Shown here piece by piece: positions 26,829-34,901 of a stretch of 60,921 nt of DNA. This stretch comes from Caldilineaceae bacterium (GTDB lineage Bacteria; Chloroflexota; Anaerolineae; Caldilineales; Caldilineaceae). The stretch is taken from positions 1 to 60,921 of the forward strand of contig JAPPKT010000121.1 of the NCBI GenBank assembly GCA_028819675.1. Direction: 5' to 3'. The notes beneath the pieces were generated by a model. That model ran no database searches, had not been told where the DNA came from, and saw nothing but the letters and a program-made list of their open reading frames with translations. Every line of letters starts with the position of its first letter. Positions within the stretch are counted from its first letter, which is position 1. Position numbers and translations under genes: made by a program.

Positions 26829-27967
26829 TCTTCTTCGGCCTCTACATCTTTCACTTTTCTGACCATTCGAGCGAGCATTGCTTGAGCCGTTTCGGAAATA
26901 TCCTCCGCGATTCCAACCAGAGCCTGATCCTGGCCGTCAAATCCACGAAGGTTATTTGATGCCTCACGTACTTCCCTTCTAGCTCGTACCAATGACTCAA
27001 GAAACCGTTGGTTCGCGGGGGTTGTGCTCAAATGCGCTTCTGTAAGGGAACGCGTAACTCTCAGAACCGAGATCCCCTCCGGGCTTTCAAGGACTTCTCC
27101 CAGGAGCCGGATGTCAGGATTCTGAGAGTGTATTACCGGATCAATACCCTCCCCTTTAGATCCGTACAACCACCGTAACACCTCGCCTAAGCTTTCTAGC
27201 TTTTCTGGAGGGACAGGATCCGGTTCGGGATGGAACTGAGTCCATGCCTCCTTTAGGCCGAGAAAACGCATGTATGTCGCGCGCGACAAAGCCGTGTAAA
27301 GATGTGAAAAATTAAATCGCGGACTTACCCGATCTGAAAGATGAAAGATTCCGGCCCGTTCCGCCTGCTCAAGCACATAAATTGCATTCACCATCCGCTT
27401 TATGGTGTCGTGCCTGTCGCCAATTTGGGTTGCTATGACTTCAAGAGAGGTACCTCCCTTCTTGTACCAATCAGCAGCATATTTCGCCTTTGCGTAAGAC
27501 TCCCACCTGGCGGCGCCATTAATGTGTTTGAATCCAATAAAGGCCCTGGCATCCTCACGGCTTTCTACGCGGTAAACCGAAACCTCCTGAAGCGTGCTGC
27601 GGAACTCCTCAGGCAAAGAAGGAATGGTGACTCTGAGACCCGTTTGTCGACGAATCTGCACTGGGAGGTCATGTTCCTCGAAAAGACGAATGGCTGCTAA
27701 ACGGCGATTGCCTTCAAGGACGGTTAGGCTCTCCTCCTCTTTGAGGACGACAAGAGGTTCAATATCAAGGTAACCGTTCGCCGCTATCGATTGGAGCAAT
27801 TCGCTCAAATCTTCAGATCGATAGAGTCGCGCGATTATTTCCACTTCATTTGGTTCCCCACCACTGAGAAACAAGCGAGGATTCAGGCGGTCCAGTGCCA
27901 GCCGCTGCACTGGGACCTTGGTGACTATCTTCAGCGGGATTTCTGTGTGTGGCCTGTCGTTGTCCAT
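26825..27967 (-). CDS. ParB/Srx-fold protein leading the operon
   Basis: 380 aa. The N-terminus has the ParB/sulfiredoxin-like domain: LDRLNPRLF, IAANGYLDIEPLVVLKEEES, LTVLEGNRRLAAIRLF (residues ~30-110). The GNRRLAA signature suggests nucleotide (CTP/ATP) binding as in ParB and DUF262 proteins. An HTH-like region follows (GTSLEVIATQIGDRHDTIKR). The C-terminus is charged and helical. Start ATG 27967 has GGAGGAG eight bases upstream. First gene of the operon; it overlaps the next by ATGA. It may recognise DNA or act as the regulatory NTPase of a restriction-like system. Confidence 0.75.
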   Translation of the reverse strand: MDNDRPHTEIPLKIVTKVPVQRLALDRLNPRLFLSGGEPNEVEIIARLYRSEDLSELLQSIAANGYLDIEPLVVLKEEESLTVLEGNRRLAAIRLFEEHDLPVQIRRQTGLRVTIPSLPEEFRSTLQEVSVYRVESREDARAFIGFKHINGAARWESYAKAKYAADWYKKGGTSLEVIATQIGDRHDTIKRMVNAIYVLEQAERAGIFHLSDRVSPRFNFSHLYTALSRATYMRFLGLKEAWTQFHPEPDPVPPEKLESLGEVLRWLYGSKGEGIDPVIHSQNPDIRLLGEVLESPEGISVLRVTRSLTEAHLSTTPANQRFLESLVRARREVREASNNLRGFDGQDQALVGIAEDISETAQAMLARMVRKVKDVEAEEE

Positions 27968-28346
27968 TGTTGCTGCTCCTCCGCCCGGAAGCTCTGACCC
28001 CTTGGGACAAATCCTCCTGCCTGATGACGAACCCATGTCATCTTAGGGACTCAGTCTGGCGTTGCCCTCAAAGAAAGTAGCTGAGATGGCGAGCATGGCA
28101 CGCCCCGGGTGAATTGACTACCTGAATCCAATTTGCGCGGCCTCGGTCACCATGGCATATCCTGGAATAGACCATCTCAGATGTCGCCTGCTTACCCGCA
28201 TGATAGCGAAAAACAATAACATACCAAGGCTTTTCAGTCTATCGCGTGCCAGGCTTCAAATGCGGTCCCGTGTAAATTCAGCTTAGAGAAACCGCATCTC
28301 GTTAAAACAACATTTTGAGACGAAAGTCAGTGTCCAAGCCTGCTCG
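27968..28346. other. Intergenic region upstream of the ParB-MTase operon
   Basis: No gene recognised. It must contain the minus-strand operon's promoter; I see no clear -35/-10 pair. Confidence 0.4.
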
Positions 28347-28560
28347 TTCGACGCGGTGCTGGGAATCAAAGAACAGCCCCCGTGAGCAACCTGACCACCC
28401 GCCCGCGAGGAGCAGAGCAAACTCGTTCGTACCGCCCCGCATCTTACCCTTCACACCAAACACACCCGCATAAACGACAAATTGTCGCATTTGCCAGCAT
28501 TTCACCGGCCCTCACGCAGAGAAAGCCCGCCGCGAAGCCACCCAATCAGGTACGTCAGGC
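28347..28560 (+). pseudogene. DUF3102-derived relic feeding into a HicB-coupled ORF
   Basis: Aligns from the GDALLRIKEQ region to TQRKPAAKPP. Palindrome at 28475-28487. The frame of residues PHKRQIVAFASISPALTQ stays open into a new tail, QVRQALKAIDKLLEELQ, whose stop overlaps the next gene's ATG. Confidence 0.7.
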
Positions 28561-28600
28561 GCTCAAGGCAATCGACAAACTATTGGAGGAACTGCAATGA
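28382..28600 (+). CDS. Relic-derived ORF coupled to the HicB-like gene
   Basis: 72 aa, doubtful. The first half is out of frame relative to the parent gene; the second half carries HKRQIVAFASISPALTQRKP in the parent frame and ends in a helical tail LKAIDKLLEELQ. The stop codon (28598-28600) overlaps the HicB-like start (28597) as ATGA, the geometry of translational coupling, and TTGGAGGAAC in its last codons is the ribosome binding site for the next gene. It may simply be a reading frame that survived; the tail looks like a genuine C-terminus. Confidence 0.35.
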   Translation: MSNLTTRPRGAEQTRSYRPASYPSHQTHPHKRQIVAFASISPALTQRKPAAKPPNQVRQALKAIDKLLEELQ

Positions 28601-28929
28601 ACCACCATGACCGCTATACCTATCGCGTTACCTGGTCCGATGAGGATGAGATGTTCGTGGGCCTGTGTGCGGAGTTCGGGCTGCTTAGCCACCTGGACGA
28701 CACCCCGGAGAAGGCGTTCTCAGGCATTCGGGACGTGGTCGCTTTCGCCGTGAAAGCGTTAGCCGAGGATGGCGCCCCGATCCCTGAGCCGCTATCGACG
28801 CGCCGCTACCAAGGCGCCATAACCCTTCGCATCCCGCCTGAGACCCACCGTGCCCTGGCAATGGACGCCGCTGAAGCCGGCGTCAGCATGAACCGCTTGG
28901 CTGCCGAACGACTGTTGCTGCGGCGTTAG
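28597..28929 (+). CDS. HicB-like antitoxin
   Basis: 110 aa. YTYRVTWSDEDEMFVGLCAE and the next helix FSGIRDVVAFAVKALAEDG form the partial RNase-H-like HicB fold; TLRIPPETHRALAMDAAEAG then SMNRLAAERL is an RHH DNA-binding tail. HicB normally neutralises the small dsRNA-binding-fold toxin HicA, but no hicA is found on either side: upstream is relic DNA and downstream is a repeat. So it is an orphan antitoxin, or its partner was lost or replaced. GGAGGA lies eight bases before the ATG. Confidence 0.85.
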   Translation: MNHHDRYTYRVTWSDEDEMFVGLCAEFGLLSHLDDTPEKAFSGIRDVVAFAVKALAEDGAPIPEPLSTRRYQGAITLRIPPETHRALAMDAAEAGVSMNRLAAERLLLRR

Positions 28930-28965
28930 AGCACTACCTCTTGTCGTGCTGGTCCTGGCGCTGAC

Positions 28966-29036
28966 TGCCGTTCCCCCCATCCGCCCATTTGTGGCAGCGC
29001 CAGACCTCCCCGCAAAAACGACAAATTGTCGTATTT
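28966..29036 (+). repeat. Palindrome element, second subtype
   Basis: CCCCCATCCGCCCATTTGTG and on to CCCCGCAAAAACGAC matches 30583-30640 rather than the protein-derived relics. Palindrome core at 29019-29031. It ends exactly at the stop codon of the minus-strand membrane gene, with T-run orientation right for terminating it. Confidence 0.65.
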
Positions 29037-29374
29037 CATCTCTCCTTTCGTTGTCTTCGCCTGCGTCCTTCCCTTTTCCAGTCAAGAACTACGAAAACGA
29101 AGTCAACAATCAATCCAATGGCCGCTACAACAAATAGGCCCCCACCTAAACAGAACGGTTCCAAATACACTTCAAGGATATTCGCAACATACCAGTCACC
29201 GATTCCTTGAGGTAGTATCACGAGTAACAACCACAGAGAGAAGAGAATGCCAATATACCAAAAAGTGAAATAGCCAAAGATCGGCCTCCTCTTCCTGGAT
29301 TCGTCATCGCCGGAAGAGCGGAACGTCTCTACGACCTTTTGCCTGATTTTGTCGGTGATATGTCTCTTAGTCAC
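29036..29374 (-). CDS. Small two-helix membrane protein
   Basis: 112 aa from GTG 29374, chosen because AAGGAG lies about ten bases upstream; a longer frame to 29545 runs into relic DNA. A basic cytoplasmic start (TKRHITDKIRQKV), two long hydrophobic helices (FGYFTFWYIGILFSLWLLLV and GGGLFVVAAIGLIVDFVFVV) and a strongly basic end (KREGRRRRQRKER). No family recognised. Confidence 0.6.
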   Translation of the reverse strand: MTKRHITDKIRQKVVETFRSSGDDESRKRRPIFGYFTFWYIGILFSLWLLLVILPQGIGDWYVANILEVYLEPFCLGGGLFVVAAIGLIVDFVFVVLDWKREGRRRRQRKER

Positions 29375-29464
29375 AACCCAAACTCCTTTCTGGCCTTTAT
29401 CAATACGATGGTTGGCCCCATTGACAAGACCGCCAATCACCAGGCGCACCGTCGAAAAGGTTTG

Positions 29465-29740
29465 ACTGGAGGATGACGCACTGCTGCGGATCAAAATGCA
29501 GCTCTCGTGAAGGACCTGGCCGCCTGCCCTCGAGGAGCGTGACATACCCGTTTATACCGCCCAGCACACCATCCATTTGCGACAACCACACGCGCACAAA
29601 CGACAAACTGTCGCATTTGCCGGCATTTCGGCGGCGCTTACCAAGAGAAAGCCCGCCGCGGAACGATCCAGGGGCAGGCCCATACAACCGACCGAGCCAG
29701 AGCCGTTCTGAGCGCCTATTCAGGCATGAGGGTACCCTAA
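29465..29740 (+). pseudogene. Longest DUF3102-derived relic
   Basis: Follows the parent gene from GGATGACGCACTGCTGCGGA to ACCAAGAGAAAGCCCGCC, with the palindrome as CGACAAACTGTCG (29601-29613). Beyond that it continues with CCATACAACCGACCGAGCCA and a GGTACCCTAAC end shared with 30583-30775, which defines a right border outside the coding sequence. Confidence 0.75.
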
Positions 29741-29848
29741 CTACTCCCCCTTCCATCTGGCCGCGAAATCCGTTACAATAGCCTTGGCCTCGGCAAGGCT
29801 GTCTATGCAAGCAGCTTGGGCAGAACCGCTGCGAAAGGACCTGCGCAA

Positions 29849-30187
29849 ATGAGCATTGCCGCAATCGACAAGGCCACCATCCGCGCCGTAGCCCAACTGA
29901 TCGCCCAGAAATTCGATCCCGAACAGATCATCCTCTTCGGCAGCCATGCCCGCGGCAACGCCGGCTCGCACAGCGACATAGACCTGCTCGTCGTCCTCAA
30001 ATCCCTGGACGACTGGCCAAAGCGCGGCAACCCCATTCGTCTGGCAATTGGCGAAAAATTCGTCTTGCCCGTTGACGTGATCGTAACCACGCCTGAACAT
30101 CTTTCCGAGCAGCGCAAGAATCCATATTCCTTCGTTCACACGGCCCTTGAATCGCAAGAAATCCTGTATGAGCGCTCAGCCTCCTGA
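29849..30187 (+). CDS. MNT-type nucleotidyltransferase antitoxin
   Basis: 112 aa. The minimal nucleotidyltransferase core is complete: IILFGSHARGNAGSHSDIDL gives GSxxxG...SDxD, and a third acidic residue is in VDVIV. Such MntA-type proteins AMPylate and so silence the HEPN RNase toxin encoded next. The HEPN gene starts 20 bases before this stop. ATG 29849 follows AAAGGACC. The core being intact contrasts with the frameshifted partner. Confidence 0.88.
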   Translation: MSIAAIDKATIRAVAQLIAQKFDPEQIILFGSHARGNAGSHSDIDLLVVLKSLDDWPKRGNPIRLAIGEKFVLPVDVIVTTPEHLSEQRKNPYSFVHTALESQEILYERSAS

Positions 30188-30558
30188 ACGCGACTGGTTC
30201 GAGAAAGCGGAACAGGACTTGGAAATGGCTCGTCGAACCATGAGCGCCGGCAATCCTTTGCCCGCGATGGCCTGCTACCACTGCCAGCAATGCGCCGAGA
30301 AATACTTGAAAGGTTTTCTTGTCTCTCGGTCTATCGAGTTCCGCCCCGTGCATGATCCCTCTATCTCTTACAGCAGTGCTCGGCACTGCAACCTGCATTT
30401 GAGGAGCTGGCGCCGATTGTCGTGATCCTTGGGAGATACGGAGCTGGCGTGCGTTACCCGGTACAGGGCTTTGAGGAACCTGACGTAGAGGCGGCAAACG
30501 AAGCGATAGAGTCGGCAGAAACCGTCTCTGCTTTCGTTTCGCAGAACATGCAACTGTG
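30168..30558 (+). pseudogene. HEPN toxin gene with a frameshift
   Basis: The first frame (30168-30425) encodes a clear HEPN start: DWFEKAEQDLEMARRTMSAG, then ACYHCQQCAEKYLKGFLV and FRPVHD. After about 30357 (CATGATCCCTCTATCTC) this frame turns to nonsense, while the frame two bases on reads LYLLQQCSALQPAFEELAP then VILGRYGAGVRYPVQGFEEP and ends at 30558, exactly the expected HEPN C-terminus. One missing base, or two extra, explains it. The toxin is therefore probably dead unless frameshifting restores it; a consensus error is the third possibility. Confidence 0.85.
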
Positions 30559-30582
30559 AACCCCTCAAGACGCTGCACGATC

Positions 30583-30775
30583 TCGACACTTTCCCCCATC
30601 TGCCCATTCGGCAGCGCCAAACCGCCCCGCAAAAACGACAAATTGTCGCATTTGCCAGCCTTTCGACGGCGCTTACGCAGAGAAAGTCAGCCGCACAGCG
30701 ACCCGGGGGCCGACCCATACAACCGGCCGCACCAGAGCCGTTCTAAGCGCCTTTTCTGATATGAGGATACCCTGG
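30583..30775 (+). repeat. Palindrome element sharing the long right end
   Basis: Left part matches 28966-29018; palindrome at 30636-30648; right part (GACGGCGCTTACGCAGAGAA to a GATACCCTGG end) matches the relic at 29465-29740. It therefore joins the two subtypes. It overlaps the last codons of the P450 fusion on the other strand. Confidence 0.7.
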
Positions 30776-32825
30776 CCCCCACCCTTACATAGCGTTTGGC
30801 GTACCCCCTGAAATTTTTGCCAGCGGCAAAGCTGGCAGCTGGGGACGCTAGTGACGGAACCGCCTGAATGCCTGGAGGGCCTGATCGAATGAGTGGACGC
30901 CTTCCGTTCAACGAATTGACCAAGGGGTTCTCGCCGGAGCGCCGACGTCGCATTGACGAGACCAAATCGGCAAAATTCATCCCCAGGCAGCGATGGACGC
31001 CCAGCCCAAAGGGGGCAAAAGCGCCCGCCCGGCTGTGCTCGGCGCGTTCCGGCAGGAACCGGTCGATATCGAAGCGCTCCGGATTGGGGAAGCAATGCGG
31101 CAGGTGATGCGCCACCGTGCTGCCTACGATGACATTCGACCCGGCCGGCACGACGTAACCGCCAAAATCAAAGGAGTTGATCACGTAACGCATGAGCGCA
31201 GGGATGACCGGATACATCCGCAGCGTCTCCATGAAGATGCGCTTGGTAGCGTCGAGCCGGTGCAGCCCCTCCACGGACAACGTTCCTTCGTCGAACCAGG
31301 CGTCGGCCTCGGCGGTCATCCGTTCGAGCAGGTCAGGATGCTTCAACACCGCGTAGAGCATGAAGGACGCGGTGCTCGCGGAAGTCTCTATCCCGGTAAA
31401 GAAAGGGCCCACCACAGCCAGCGGCATCTCCGTCTCGGAAAAAAACTGGGGATCGCGCTTGTGCAGGTCCAGCAGGTCGTCAATCAGGTCCGGATCGCTG
31501 CGCGCCTCCTCTTCGTGGTGGGCCATTACGACCGCAAACAGTTCATCCATCCGTCTGCGCGCCCGCCTCAGCCGCGGCAGCCGCAGAATCAGACCGGGAC
31601 GCTGCTTCAACACGTGGACCGAGAGCATGCCGTTGAGATACGCGATCAGGTCGTCGATATAGTCCAGGGCCGAAACGCCCGTCGTGAGGACGGCGATATG
31701 CTCGGTTATGATCCGCTGCATCGCCTGTTGGACCACAAACGGCCGCCCCTCCGGCCATTCGGCGATGATGCGCCGGGTGATGTCGACCACCTGGGCCAGC
31801 CGGTCTTCGACAAACGGGCCGGAGAAGCCTCTCTTCTGCACCTTGCGCATCCTTGTGTGTTGCTGGCCGTCCATACTCATGAGCGCGTCCTTGGCGCCCA
31901 TGGCCGCATTGAAATCCCGCCAGCCCTCGTGGGAGCGCAAATGGATTCGCCCGTTCCTCTGCACGAAGCTGTTCCCCTCCGGACCGGTAAGGACGATGAA
32001 CCGGTTGTTGAGTGCCCTGATCTGAAATATCGGTCCCAGTTCAAGGTACTGCCGGATGAGAAAGCCGCGCAGGTCGCCCGCCATGTTGAAGACGTTGCCC
32101 AGCAAAGGCAGCCCGGCCGCCTCGGGAATCTCGGCCGCGGGACGAACGGACGGCGCCGGCGGGGCCTTGATCTGCCGGAGGGCCGCCGCGATCTCCCGGC
32201 CAACCCGGTCCCGCCCGGAGATGGCGTCAACTCTTTCCCGCGCCTGCGCCAGCTCGTCCTGGGACAACATGCCCTCGAACACCCCGCTGGCCGATGCCAG
32301 GCTGACGATCACGATGTCCCGGGGGGCGGGAATGTCATCACTGAAAAGCGTCCGCATGATGCGGAACTGTACCTCCTCGGCTGTCCTGTCGCCCCCGGTG
32401 TCGTAGCGGCGGGCACGCGAAACGTCGGCGGATAGATAGACCCCGCCGCCGGTGTCGGTTTCCAGGATGCCCCGCCCGATAAGTCGCGCCAGGGCCTTCT
32501 CGCGGATTTCGTCACTGCGCTCGGCCAGGTGCGTAACCCAGAAGGCGATCTCGCGTGGCGTCTCTCCATCCTGCGCGATCTCTGCCAGGATCGGATCCAG
32601 CAGGTCGCTTCCCAACGGTGTCGGGTCGGAGACGGCGAGCAGCTCAGGCCGGGAGAAGTCCGTCCTGATCCGCTGTTCCAGCGCCAGGTCCATCAGCGCT
32701 GCGCCGGCAAAGGCGACCGCTCGCGAGGTCAGCGGGAATGAGTGTCGAATATCGCCGTTATCGGAATCGAGGACCAGCAGCAGGAACTCTTCAACTACCC
32801 GTAATTCGTCGGTGACTTGCGACAT
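30687..32825 (-). CDS. GPP34-cytochrome P450 fusion with altered C-terminus
   Basis: 712 aa. Residues 1-~215 resemble GPP34 (Golgi phosphoprotein 3-like), a lipid-binding fold. From ~225 comes a P450: GLPLLGNVFNMAGDL start, I-helix FFTGIETSAST, ExxR in METLRMYP, and heme loop FGLGVHRCLG with the Cys ligand. A normal P450 carries 40-55 more residues of beta-rich C-terminus after this loop. Here homology stops at NFADLV (about 30960); the next ~90 residues are Arg/Pro-rich, read through a junction and end inside the dispersed repeat. So the 3' end was lost by deletion or repeat insertion and activity is doubtful. GGGGAG precedes the ATG. Confidence 0.82.
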   Translation of the reverse strand: MSQVTDELRVVEEFLLLVLDSDNGDIRHSFPLTSRAVAFAGAALMDLALEQRIRTDFSRPELLAVSDPTPLGSDLLDPILAEIAQDGETPREIAFWVTHLAERSDEIREKALARLIGRGILETDTGGGVYLSADVSRARRYDTGGDRTAEEVQFRIMRTLFSDDIPAPRDIVIVSLASASGVFEGMLSQDELAQARERVDAISGRDRVGREIAAALRQIKAPPAPSVRPAAEIPEAAGLPLLGNVFNMAGDLRGFLIRQYLELGPIFQIRALNNRFIVLTGPEGNSFVQRNGRIHLRSHEGWRDFNAAMGAKDALMSMDGQQHTRMRKVQKRGFSGPFVEDRLAQVVDITRRIIAEWPEGRPFVVQQAMQRIITEHIAVLTTGVSALDYIDDLIAYLNGMLSVHVLKQRPGLILRLPRLRRARRRMDELFAVVMAHHEEEARSDPDLIDDLLDLHKRDPQFFSETEMPLAVVGPFFTGIETSASTASFMLYAVLKHPDLLERMTAEADAWFDEGTLSVEGLHRLDATKRIFMETLRMYPVIPALMRYVINSFDFGGYVVPAGSNVIVGSTVAHHLPHCFPNPERFDIDRFLPERAEHSRAGAFAPFGLGVHRCLGMNFADLVSSMRRRRSGENPLVNSLNGRRPLIRSGPPGIQAVPSLASPAASFAAGKNFRGYAKRYVRVGARVSSYQKRRLERLWCGRLYGSAPGSLCG

Positions 32826-33112
32826 GAGCGGCTACTCCCCTCTCTTCCCCTGCGCGGCCTTGCGCCAATTGCAAAGGGAATTGTAACAGGGCCTTATGCT
32901 GGATCGCATTTGAAAAGTCCCCTGACGACTCGTCCTTCTCCAGGACAAGCCGCTGACGCATAAACATTTCACAACTGAAACCATCGTTGACCGGCGCAAG
33001 AATATCTCCCGGTCTGAATACACCCGTCACCGCAGTGCAACCAGCTTTCTCGTCAATCACATCATAGGTCGAATTGCCTGCACTTGGCAACCGGAAAGAC
33101 CTTCTCGCCGCA

Positions 33113-33268
33113 ACGGATGACGCGCTGCGGCGAACCAAATAGCAGCGCCCGCAAGGCACCAGTCCCCCCGCCCCCGAGGAGCGGGAGCATACCCGCTCGT
33201 ACCACCCCGAACCTGACCCAGCTGGGACGGAAACACCCGCAAAAACGACAAATTGTCGCATTTGACAC
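33113..33268 (+). pseudogene. DUF3102-derived relic
   Basis: Starts GGATGACGCGCTGCGGCGAA and keeps CCGAGGAGCGGGAGCATACC before the palindrome (33246-33258). Several frames are broken. Confidence 0.7.
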
Positions 33269-33420
33269 TGCCGCGGCCGCCTTTGCCCCAGGAGCTTCGC
33301 TACGCCGGCGGCCAGCACGACGTCCGGCAGGTGATCGCCTTCTCTCAGGATCGACAAGAGGGGTGGATGCGCTGGCCGGTGGCGGGCGCGGGGCCGTCAC
33401 AGAACGCCTGAGAACAGAAA

Positions 33421-33449
33421 AGACCCGCTGGCCTGAGCCTCGCGGGTCT
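33421..33449. terminator. Bidirectional hairpin terminator
   Basis: AGACCCGC (33421-33428) pairs with GCGGGTCT (33442-33449), preceded by AAAA and followed by TTT. It could end transcripts from either side. Confidence 0.65.
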
Positions 33450-33542
33450 TTCCAAGGGGTCGACGGATGTCACCCTGTCCATCCATCGACGCGGGGAACG
33501 GACGCCGGTCTCGTCGCAGCGGCTGACTAGGGCCCGTTGCAC

Positions 33543-33605
33543 AGCTGCGCACAGAAAATCCGATACGCCCTTGGTGTTCTCCGTGTCTCTCCGTGGACAA
33601 AAAGG
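33543..33605. repeat. CTCCGTG-type dispersed repeat
   Basis: GAAAATCCGATACGCC followed by TTGGTGTTCTCCGTG is almost the same as 46108-46140. Related shorter copies lie at 7.4, 42.9, 51.7 and 53.4 kb. Confidence 0.7.
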
Positions 33606-33706
33606 TGTTCCCGATGGTGATCCCGAATGTCTGGACCGCGAACTGCTCTTGGCCCACCCGACCTGTAGTATAATGCCCTCACCTCATCACCAACGGGGGA
33701 ACTGCA

Positions 33707-34264
33707 ATGGCACTCACAAAAGAGAAACTGCTGACCGCCGACGACCTTCTCCGCCTTGATAGCGAACGAATTCGTGGCGAACTGATACAGGGGGCGCTTT
33801 GCGAGACGATGCCAACAGGAGTAAGACACGGCCACATTGTGGTGAATCTGACAATTCTGCTGGGTGGCTTCATCAAGCCCCGGCGGTTTGGGTGGATCTT
33901 GGCTTCCGAAGTGGGTTTCCTGCTCGAACGCGACCCTGATACTGTGAGGGCGCCTGACATTGCCTATGTCTCCGCCAATAGGCTCCCCCTGGATGCTGAT
34001 GTCCCTGGATATTACGAGGGCGCCCCTGACCTGGCAATCGAGATTATCTCTCCCAGCGACAGGCCCCGGGAGCTCTATCACAAAGCCCGCATGTGGATCA
34101 GCTTCGGCGCGCCGCTCGTATGGGTTGTGGACCTGGAGAACCGCGCCGTCGAAGTCCACCATCCCAATCAGCCTGTGCTGCATCTGGCCGAAGATGACAC
34201 GCTCGACGGCAGCGAGACGTTGCCCGGCTTCAGTTGTCCCGTGCGCGACGTGTTTGAACTCTAG
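33707..34264 (+). CDS. Uma2-family endonuclease-like protein
   Basis: 185 aa, full family length. Core features are a start MALTKEKLLTADDLLRL, RAPDIAYVSANR, PDLAIEIISPSDRPRELYHK and LVWVVDLENRAVEV. The D...E-I-I-S-P...K arrangement is the PD-(D/E)xK core of Uma2 (DUF820) proteins, abundant in Cyanobacteria and Chloroflexota, biochemical role unsettled. GGGGGA lies six bases upstream of the ATG. It stands alone, followed by a relic whose palindrome may end its transcript. Confidence 0.9.
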   Translation: MALTKEKLLTADDLLRLDSERIRGELIQGALCETMPTGVRHGHIVVNLTILLGGFIKPRRFGWILASEVGFLLERDPDTVRAPDIAYVSANRLPLDADVPGYYEGAPDLAIEIISPSDRPRELYHKARMWISFGAPLVWVVDLENRAVEVHHPNQPVLHLAEDDTLDGSETLPGFSCPVRDVFEL

Positions 34265-34287
34265 TCCTGAATCCTTCGAAACGTAAC

Positions 34288-34450
34288 TGACGGATAATGC
34301 GCCGTCGCGGACAAAAGAGCAAACTTGGTGAGCGGTGAGCAATCTGGCCACCTGACCCCGAGGAGTGGGGCATGCCCGTTCGTACCACCTGCCACTTTAT
34401 CCATATCTGCGACAGAAACACCCGCAAAAAACGACAATTTGTCGTTTTTG
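34288..34450 (+). pseudogene. DUF3102-derived relic with symmetric palindrome
   Basis: Protein-derived part GACGGATAATGCGCCGTCGC to CATATCTGCGACAGAAACAC; the palindrome (34432-34444, CGACAATTTGTCG) is flanked by A6 and T5 and is the most symmetric copy. It lies seven bases beyond the stop codon of the minus-strand gene at 34457. Confidence 0.75.
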
Positions 34451-34456
34451 CCGACG

Positions 34457-34684
34457 TCAAGACATGTTGGATTGGGTAATGCGTAGTCCGTTGTCCACCT
34501 CTTCGATGATAAAGTGGCCCTCGTCCGCCATGCCCTCGATCACTTCTCGCGCTCGCCTCTGCCGGTTGCTTCGTACGCTTCGAGACAATCGCTTGCCGCC
34601 GCGGGATGTTTCGTCGATCGCCGGACTGCAGAGAGTTACCAGGTCGACAACTTGCTCCCTGAAGGAAGTATCAGCAGAACCCAT
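34457..34684 (-). CDS. Small protein, possible winged-helix fragment
   Basis: 75 aa. The second half, ARE-VIEGMADEGHFIIEEVDN-GLRIT, looks like the last helix and beta-wing of a winged helix; the first half (FREQVVDLVTLCSPAID) is not diagnostic. GGGAGG sits three bases before the ATG, rather close. It lies between the iterons and a palindromic element and could belong to the replication module as a regulator. Not recognised. Confidence 0.45.
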   Translation of the reverse strand: MGSADTSFREQVVDLVTLCSPAIDETSRGGKRLSRSVRSNRQRRAREVIEGMADEGHFIIEEVDNGLRITQSNMS

Positions 34685-34816
34685 TGCCCTCCCTGACCGG
34701 GTAAGCCACGTTTTTTACTAGGGTTGCCCGCCCCCTCAAGGGGCATGGGCAACCACCCCATACCCTTTTGGGGTATATGGGGTAATTGGGGCAGAACCTT
34801 CTACCAGAGAAAAACC

Positions 34817-34901
34817 CGCACACTGATACGCACTTTCCGCACACTGATACGCACTTTTCCGCACACTGATACGCATTCTTCCGCACACTGATACGCACTT
34901 T
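34817..34901. repeat. Four iterons, probable replication origin
   Basis: Direct repeats CGCACACTGATACGCACTTT at 34817, 34838, 34860 (last bases vary) and 34882, spaced 21, 22 and 22 bases, i.e. two helical turns so that all sit on one face. The last overlaps the stop codon of the upstream initiator-like gene. The adjacent 34700-34810 is rich in runs of C and A/T (CCATACCCTTTTGGGGTATA forms a hairpin). This is how iteron origins of plasmids look. Confidence 0.85.

Larger units (their letters stand above)
32826..33706. other. Long intergenic region with relic, terminator and repeat
   Basis: Holds a DUF3102-derived relic (33113-33268), an intrinsic terminator-like hairpin (33421-33449) and a CTCCGTG-type repeat (33543-33605). 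No gene is convincing; plus frames across 33084-33530 run through the relic. Confidence 0.5.

Noticed and set aside
30993..32435. 480-codon plus frame opposite the P450 fusion
   Set aside because: Antisense shadow; the P450 motifs on the other strand are decisive.
34817..34901. CRISPR array
   Set aside because: The units repeat end to end with 1-2 bases between them and no spacers; iterons fit better.
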